In this document: piece after piece, positions 9,340 to 18,300 of the stretch
Numbering within the stretch: the first letter of the stretch is position 1
Layout of the letters: each line of letters opens with the position of its first letter
Origin: Chrysochromulina tobinii
Lineage: Eukaryota > Haptophyta > Prymnesiales > Chrysochromulinaceae
Reading direction: 5' to 3'
DNA length: 40,994 nt
NCBI GenBank assembly: GCA_001275005.1
Contig: JWZX01002572.1
Coordinates: forward strand, 1 to 40,994
Translations under genes and position numbers: made by a program
The notes under the pieces: generated by a model
Told to the model about the DNA's origin: nothing
Databases searched by the model: none
What the model saw: the letters and a program-made list of their open reading frames with translations, nothing else

Positions 9340-12300
9340 ATGCTACGCATCGTGGACATCGACCAGGCTTCGAAGCCCGCCGCGGCCGACGCCGACGGCA
9401 CTGCCACGCCACTCTCGGTGGAGGCGCAGGAAACGGCCAACCATCAGCTCTACGAGGATGCGCTCGAGCTCAAGCTGGCAGGCAACATTATGGCGGCGAC
9501 CGCGGCATACCAACGGCTGCTCGCACAGGAATTGATTGCAAGCGCCGATGTGCACGAGAGTGCGACTCTGGAGCCCTCGCAGCCTCAGCGTCCGGCGCTG
9601 CACCTCAAGTTCCTCGCCCTGCGTAACCTCGCCGAGCTGCATGAAAAGGAGGGCAAGCTGCAGAGTGCCCTCGACTGCCTGCTGGTAGCGGTGCGCCTGC
9701 AGGATCGCGACGCGCTGGTGTGGCAGCGGCTCGGGTCACTCGCCGTGCGCACAGGCCGGCCACACCTGGGTCGGCTTGCGCTCGAGCAGGCGGTCGAATG
9801 CAGCCCGCACAATCAGCTGGCGGCACTGCGGCTGCGTGAGCTGCTCACCTCCCTCGGGGACCGCTCGGCGCTCGCACAGCTGCATGCGCGCGCGGTGCGC
9901 TCGCTCCCCCACCTCGCGCCCCATCTGACGCCGCCACCACCGCCCTCGCTCTCGCACGTCCTTGCCCTGACACCGCCCTCGGACGACGCCGACGCCGACG
10001 CCACGGTGGACACCCATGCGGACGACGCGGACGCGGACGTACCGCGACGCCCGAAGCGGCAGCGCGCTGACCATTGCCCCACCCTCGTGGTGCGCCTGCC
10101 GGAGGCTTCATGGGCGGCGGTGGCCAGTGCGCTTGTTGACACGTGGCGACGCCTCACCACAGACACCATTTCCACAGACACCACTTTCGGCGGCGCCGCG
10201 CCCGACGCCGGCACGTACATCCGTGCCTCTCTGGCGGCGCCGCCGCTGCCGTCGCTCGGCCGCCGAATCTCCCTCGTGCCACCGCCACCGGCCGCCGTCG
10301 TTGCACCGCCACCTGCGCCCGCGGCGCCGCCGGCGGAGGCCGTCGCAGTGGACGACGTGGAAATGATCGATGGCCGAGCAGCGCCTCGCGTCTCGTTAAT
10401 GATCGATGCCCCAGCAGCGCCTAGCGTCTCGGCCGGCGACAACACCCAGATCGATGCGGCACCGACGCTCGCGCCTGCCACCGCTTCCGACGCGTCCCTC
10501 AGCATCGTCGCCGCACCGGAGCCTGAGACCGACCCTGACTATGATGAGGCGCTGGGGGCGGCGGTGGCAGCGGCGGCGATAGAGGAGGCGTTGCAAGCGA
10601 GCGGGTCGCACCGGGTCGCAGCGAGCGTCTCGCGCAAGTCGAGCCGCGTCGACCCTCGCAAAACGTCGCCGCTCGACGTGCTGGCATGCGCTGACCGAGT
10701 GGTGCCGGGTGGTCCGGGGCTCACCTACACGGTGGGCGGCGCGGAGGCAGGGGGCGTCGATGCCGAGCGTGTGCTGCGCGAGGTCGAGATCGACGACGCC
10801 GCGCTCAACCTCACCGGCCCATTTCTGGTGTGCCGGCGCATCGCGCTCTTCCGGAGCGGCCGCGTGGTGGCCGCGGCGGTCTTCGAGCTGCACGCGGCCG
10901 CCAACGTGCTCGAGATCCCCATCTTCGCCTCGTCGCGCGCCCACCGCCAGCAGGGTAACGGCTCCGTGCTGCTCGCGCTGCTCGTCGAGCTCGCCGTGCG
11001 CCACCTGAATGCGAAGGTGCTCGTCGTCTCCGCCACTAATGAGAGCCGGCGCTTCTGGCTGAGCATGGGCCTGCACGTGGCTGCCCACTGCCCGCCGCCC
11101 GTGTCCGCCGCGCTCCGCTACCTCAAGGCGCACGGCTACGTCGCCATGGGCTTCTTCTCCTCGACGACGCAGATGGCGAAGGCTTTACCGCCCGCGGTGA
11201 GCGAGGCTGGAGAGCTCGTTAAGATGGCTTTGCAGCGCGCCGCCTCGAAGACGGCCATTTCGCGCAACGGGCTCTCGGCCGCGCGCGTCGCCGACGTCCT
11301 TGGCTACGCCGACCTCGCCGCCGGCACCCCCTCCTTTGTCCTCGAGCGCGCGAGCGGGGCGCGTGTGCCCCTCGGATATGGCGCAGCGGGCGCATGCCAG
11401 AGCGGGGTGCAGCCGTGGCGGCTGCAGGCCTTCGAGCGGACCGAGGGGGGCGGGGCGGGCGTGGGCGTGAGCGGCTGGGGCGAGCCCGGCTGGGGCGTCC
11501 GCTGCTCCACCGCCCTCGAAAAGGGCCAGGTCGTCGTCGAGGTGACTGGCGAGTGGCTCAACGAGGAGGCACACAAGAACCGCACGGACGTTCGCTTCAT
11601 GCTCCCTCTCGACGACAAGACAGCGCGGCGCGAGGGGTTGGCGCCGACCTTCTTGGACCTGCGCGAGGCGGGCTCACTCGCGCGCCTCGTGTCCGTGTGC
11701 GTCGAGGCGCCCAACCTCGAGCTCCTCCTTATCCCCACAGGGGTGGCCGCGCCCATGCCCGCGCCCCTGAAGCCCGCGCCCATGCCCACGCCGCCACCGC
11801 CCGCCGCTTCGACCGACGGCGCGACGGCGGAGGCGGCTGAGGGCGATGTGCCCATGGCGGATGGCGCGGCGCCGGAGACTGCCTCCTCCTCAGCTGCGGT
11901 GATGCATGCGCTCGATGCAGCGCTCGAGGATGCAACCGTCGTGGCAGCGCCCGCAGCTCCGCCGGCACCGGCGCTGGCGCCTTCGATGCCCATGCAAGTG
12001 CTCACCACGGCGCCGGTGCCTCCGATGCTGGTGCGAGCCTACTTGGTGGCACGTCATGACATTCCTCCTATGGTCGAGTTAACGTGGGCGGGGCCGAGTG
12101 GCCACACGGCTCGCCAGCCCGCGTCCTCGGCACCGCCCGAACCCTCGCGTAAGCAGCCCTCGCGCCCCTCCCGCAAGCGTGCTTCTGCCAAGCTCGAATC
12201 AGACCCACGCACCTCGCCTGCCAAGCGGCTGTCCATCGCGCCACTCCCGCCCGTGCCCAAGCGAGAGCTCTCGCGACTGCTCGCACAGTTTGCATGCATG

Positions 12301-15300
12301 CCTCCCTCGCGAGCAGCGATGCAGCCCAGCCCGATGCGACGTGCCGCCGCGGCCGCGGCCGTGACCGGCCTCGCTGCAGCCACATCCGCTGATCAGACGC
12401 CACCGGCGGCGGCAACTGATGGAGTCGTGAGCACCGTTGTGAGCGCTGCGGAGGAGGCGCTTGTTCGGCGCTGGCTAGCGCGCGCCGAAGTGGGCGCCAA
12501 CAGTGGCATCGTCCACCTCGCCTCCCTCCTTCTCACACACGTCCTCTGCGAGACCGATGACGCCGATGACCCCCATGACGACGCGAAGGACGCGACCGAC
12601 GCGGCCGGTGCACCCAACGGCGAGTTGTCGATGGCGGCAACGTCGCCGGCGGTGGATGGCTTCGGGTGGTTGCTGCGATCGATGCCGGCGGCGCACCGCG
12701 CGCGCCTGGGCAATCGGATCCTCGACCTCGTCGCGCTCATGGACGACGGGCCGTGCCGTGCCCACGGCATGGGGTCCGCCGCGGCTGCGGCCGCCATCGC
12801 CATCGGCGGCGGCAGCTCGGGCTGCGGACGGTGGCCTTTGGCGGTGGCGATGTCGGTGATTGAGCTTCAGATTGCAGCTGCGACGGCGGCGACGGAGAGC
12901 GCACGCTCAGCAGCGGGCGGCGGGCGGGTCTTTGCGGGCGACGGCTTGACAGCGCTGGCCGATCGGCTTGCGGTGATGGTCGCGAGGATGCGATGGTCGC
13001 AGCCGGGGCCATCGACGCCGCGGACGGGCGTGCGGGCAGCGGGGCGGCTGGGCGTGCAGCTGGATGTGCAAGAGGACGAGCAGGCAATGTGCGATCATGT
13101 GCCTGCATCGGCTGCGCGGCTGTGGCTACGGCTAGGCTGGGCGCGTGCTCAGAGCGACGAGCTGCGAGGGCGGGCCGCCGCCTCCATCGACTCGCTGCGC
13201 GCATGCAAGTCGCTCCTCTTGCACGCACCCGCCTTCCTAGGCACCGTGCGTCCAGTGCCGCTGCTAGGGCCTCCGTGTGTCATCGAAGCGTCCATGCTCG
13301 CGGCGGCCGAGGGGCGGCAGGCGGAGCGGCGCTTGCTGCAGGAGGCACATGCGGCGCTGGCGGCGGTGGAGGTGCAGTGTGGCGCGTGCGTCGGTGGCGA
13401 GTGGGTGAGCAAGCTTCGGGTGAAGGACGAGGCGGCAGCAGGCGAGGGCGCACTTCGCTGCTTCGCTGCATGGGAGGAAGCCCTCGCTGCAGCCGCGACC
13501 AAGGCCCGCACGCTGCTTTTCAAGGCTGCCGCCGCCGAGCCAAGCGCCGTGCCGGGCACTGGGCCGGCCGCCGAGTCAAGCTTGGAACCGGGCGCCGAGC
13601 CGGGGTCGTCGACCGCGGCCGCGGTTGCTAGCGGCGCACGTGCCGTCGCAGCGGCGGCGCAGCTGATCGCCTCTGATGACGCCGCGTTGCCTGTCGCGCT
13701 CGCCCTCTTGCATACGTGCTGGGTGGGTGTGTGCACTGCACCACCCGCCGCCGCCCCTACGGCGGATGCGATTGCGCCGGCGGCTGCGCTGGCGCCCTTG
13801 CTTGGCGTGTACGACGACGCGCTGCACGGCGCCCTTGGCGTGTGTGCGCGCGCGGCGGCCCTGCCCGATGAGCCAATCGAGGTGTCGGCCCAGGCTGCAA
13901 GCGCCATGCTGGGCGCTGAGGGTGCGCCGAGCCTCGGGACGCTCGTGTGTGGGGTTCTCGTGCGTCCTCTTGAATGGCGCCTGACAGGCTGGCTGCTGAG
14001 GCTCATGGCGGCGCTCGATGCCTTTCAGCAGCATGAGAGGCGGCGGCTGGGGCGGGTGGGTACGGTCCCTCTGGGTGTGCAGAGCGAAGCGAGCGATGCA
14101 TCGGAGGCGATGGAGGTCGACGGCGCGTACGCGGGCCATGAGGAATCGTGGGCAGGGGCGGTCGAGAGGCTCATGCCGCGTGTGGCGGCGATTGCCGAGT
14201 ACGCGAGCACGGGGCTACCAACCCAGGCTCAGTCAGTTACCCGGCCAATGCTCCACCACGCGCTCACGTGCTTTGGTAAGCTGTGGCTGCTCCGGCCGCG
14301 CCCGTCGGCCGAGGCCCTACTGTTGCTCGAGGGGCTGTGGAAAGCCGCCGCTGCCTTCCACGTCACGTCCACCCCCGTCGTCGACGACGTCAGGCTCGAC
14401 GCTGCCGGTGGTGGCGTGGCAGCGGCGGCGGCACGGGCGGCGCGGGCAACGGCAGGGCGGCGGCAGGTCTGGGAGGCGCCCCTCGCTCAGCTGTGCCTGG
14501 TGACGTCGTTGGCCGAGCTGGAGCGGCTCGAGGCGGCCGGGCAGACCGAACGCGATGCGCCGCGGCTTGAGGAACGCGCCGCCACCGCTACCGCCACCGC
14601 TACCGCCCCCGCTACCGCCCCAGCTGCTGTCCCGGCCGTCGCCTCTGCGCACGGCGCGGACGAGGAAGGGGGGTCGGAGGCAGGTGGCTGCGTGGTCGAT
14701 GACGGCGCGGGCAGAGGTGCGGCGCTGACGCCGGGGGAGCGCGAGCGACGGATGGTGCTGTTCCATGCGCTCGAGGCGGCGGTGCGACATGCCAGGCAGC
14801 TCGAAAAGGCGGGCGACGCGCCGGTGTCTGGCGCGGAGGGGTGGCTGGTGCGATGGAAGCCTCGGGCGCGCAAGAGTGCCGGTGGCGTGAGTGGCGATGC
14901 GTACATGATCTCACCAACCGGCGTTTCGTTCCGCTCGTTTCGTGAGGCGCAGGCGTTCCTTGGGCTGTCGGAGGCAAGTAGCGGTGTCCCCGCAGCTGCT
15001 GCCTCCGCCGACGGAAGCGATGCCTCCGGCTCCACCGCGCTGGCGGCGCTGCCGGCCCCTTCGCTGCCCATCTCGATGACGAAGCCGAACCGCGCCGCCG
15101 CGTCTGTTGAGGGGCGAGCAGGGGCGCCGGCTCCGGGCGCGGCCGACACGACGGCGCATGAGGGGTTGCGAGGCGCGGCCATGGCGGAGCCACACACGAT
15201 GTCAGAGGGGTGGGAGTGCCTGCTACATGCATGCTGCCAGCACCTGTACGGCACACGAGCCGACGCCCTCTCTCCCGCCGTACGCGCCCCTCTCAAACTG

Positions 15301-18300
15301 ATCGACGTCGAGGCCGACAAGGCGCGGCGCGACGAGCGGCGGCGGGCGTTGCAGAGCGAGTCGGTGGCCGAAGGGCATGCGACACTGCTCACCGTGCTCC
15401 TCCGCCTCACACCAGCCCTCCCCGCGCTCCGGGGGGTTCTTGGGTCGCTCGGGTTTGAGGGCGCGTCCCTCCGAGCTTTTGGGGCGACTGCACTTCCGCC
15501 CTCCCTCGCGCGTGCGGTGGCTGAGGCGCGAAATCGGGAGCTCAAGCTTCATCTGCGCCGCTTGATGCCGCCAGAGGTGTGCCCGGCGCCTAAAGGATCT
15601 CTCGTGGCCGAGGGCGAGGGGTCGAGGCTGTGGCTTGTGCCGCCGCCGCTCAGTGCGATGCCGGCGCATGCGCTCAAGCTCCTGAATGCCATCGGAGGCG
15701 CATACAGCCTTCGTACGACCGCCGAGGGCGCGACTGCGGAGGAAGCGGCGGCGTGCGGCAGTGCGGAGGACCGCTCGTTGGGCGGCCAGCTGTGCGCCGC
15801 CCTAGGCGCCACCGAAGCTTCCCTGGCGGAGGCAGAGTGGGCGGCGGCCGTATGTGGAGACTCTGTGCTTCTACGGCTTGATCGCGGCCGGCTCGCGGGT
15901 TCGACTGACGACAAGACGCGCCGCTGGATGAAGCTCCTCAAGTGGTCGATGGCGCTCGTGGCGCAGTCTGTGCGCCTCTGTGCATGGCAGGCGCCCTCGC
16001 CTCTGATCAGCTCCGCCAGCCCCTCGGGCTCCACGCTCGTCGCCGCACCCCCGCGTCCACTGAGCACGCCGCGCCTCTTCGATCGTCCCTGGGAACTGGC
16101 TCTCTCCCTCGGCGTGATGGCTCGCAAGCTGTGGCACCTGCAGCTCGACGCATGCCTTGGCCCGACCGGACCTCTCACCGCCACTTCCGACGACGTCGCG
16201 TATGACGAGCCGATCAGCGTGGCCGAGCCTCGCCCACGGGCCGCAAGGCTGCCCGACTACAGCGAGCGCAAGCTCATGGACTTTAGCGCCGCCGCCGCGA
16301 GTAGCGCTGCAGCCCTCGCGCAGCATTGCCTGCGATGGGTCCTCGCTCAACCCCTTCTCTGCCCGCCGCTCAACACTGAGCCGTCGACGGCTTTGTGTGC
16401 CGAGCCGGCGCCCGCCTCGGCGGCGTCACGCACTCCGCTGGGCACGCCCGTGGGCGTGCGTCTGGCGGCGCGCGCGCGCGAAGAGCTTGCTCTGTGTGTG
16501 CGAACCGAGGCTGGAGTGCTGGTACGCGCGGAGCGGATGCGCGGCGGCGCGGCGCCCATGCTGCCGCTCGTGCTGCGCCCTGAGCGCCATGATAGCAGCG
16601 GCGCGGCGTGGGCGGAGGTGGCGGCGCTGTTGCGGGCGCAGGGGCTCGACACCCTTGTGGGATGTGATCTGCTAGTGCACTGGCCATTAGATCGGCGCTG
16701 GTACCGCTGCCGCGTACTCGCCCACGACGGCGCGCGTGCGGAGGGGCATCATCAGGTGCGTTACGAGGCGGACGGCATGCTCGAGTGGCTTGATCTCGAG
16801 GCGGAGGTGTGGCGACTGTGCCCAGCCTCTCAACAGCCCGCCGCAAATGCTGCTGCCAGTGCTGGCGCCAGTGCTGGCGCCGGCATGCAAACGGCGGACG
16901 CGCTCGCGCCCTCGGCTGAGTGTCTGCTGAGCGGTGCGCGGGGCTCGCTCGCGCGTCGGCTGTACGGCGAGGCGCTCTCTCACACTGGGGCACCCGCGCG
17001 CCTCTGGCTGCGGGAGCTCTCTCTCGCTACACGCCTCGCCGCCGCCGAGCCCGCCGGCACTCCGCGCAGCCAGGCCGCAGCGCTCCACGCCCTCACCGCC
17101 GCACAAGCGAGCCTGCTCGTGCGAGCGATGCGCGCCGACGATGACGCGCGCGCCGCTCCGGACGACGCGTGTTACGGCGCCGACGAAGGCATTGAGGCCG
17201 CCGAGGGCGCTGCTGACTTGCCGTCGGCGACGGCAACGACGACGAGCGGCGACGGCGATGCTGTCGCAAAACTGCGGCTGCTTTTGGAGCGCTTCGGGGT
17301 GGCTGAGACGACCAAACAAGTGCGGGTGGGGTCCGCATCGGCGCGAGCAGCCTATGCGGCGGCAGATTATGCGGTGGACGAGGCCGAGGCGGAGGGTGAC
17401 CTCGATGAGGTCGAGGTCGAGGTGGAGGTCGAGGCAACCGAGCCGGAGCCGGCCTCTGCGGATGCCGCCATGGTGGAGGCGGCCGAGGAGGCGGCCGAAG
17501 AGCCCACCGAGGAGGCGGATGAGGTCATAATGACCGCGTTGGAGGACGACGAGCTGGCCTCCGACACTGCCAACTCGGCCGCCCCCACCGCCGCCGCTCT
17601 CGCGGCAGCCAACATCGTCGCGGCAGCCTCGGCGGCGAAAAGTGGCACTGCCGGTGCTACCGGGTCTGGTACCACGTGTGCCGCCGATACCGCTACCGGT
17701 ACAGGAGCCGCGACGGCGGACATTCTCATCTCCGATTGCGAGGTGGCACTCAATCGCTGCCTGCAGCAAGACCGCTTCCATCACCGCTCACGGCTGCTCC
17801 TCGCTCAGCTTGCGTGGGCGCCCAGGAGGCGCGTGAGCGTGGCACGCGCCCAATGCGAGGCGCTGCTGACCAAGGCGGGTAAGCTTGCCAAGAAGCCGGC
17901 TCTCTGCTGGAATCTCTGGCAATACTCGACCGCCTCGAGTGATGACGAGCGCGAGGGGACCTCACTTCGAGCTTACGAGCTGCACGAGGATGCGATCGAG
18001 CTCGCTCGCCTTTACGCGGCCGTCCTGCTCTCCGACGGCTCTCCGCCGCCGCTGCCGCCGCTCTCGCCCAACGCGCCCGCCGCTGCCATCGCGCCACCGG
18101 CCGCAATGCCACCCGACCCCTCGCGCCCGCTGCTGCTGTTGCGAACGCTTGCAGACTTTGCACTGAACGAGGCGATGCCTTCGCTTCGGCGGCATGTCAT
18201 CAAAGGCTATCTGCACTGCCTGGTCCGTCACGTAGATGCGCACAGCCGCATGCTCGCCGCCCCGCCCCACGAAGCCGCGAGCGACGGCAGCACGGTCAGC

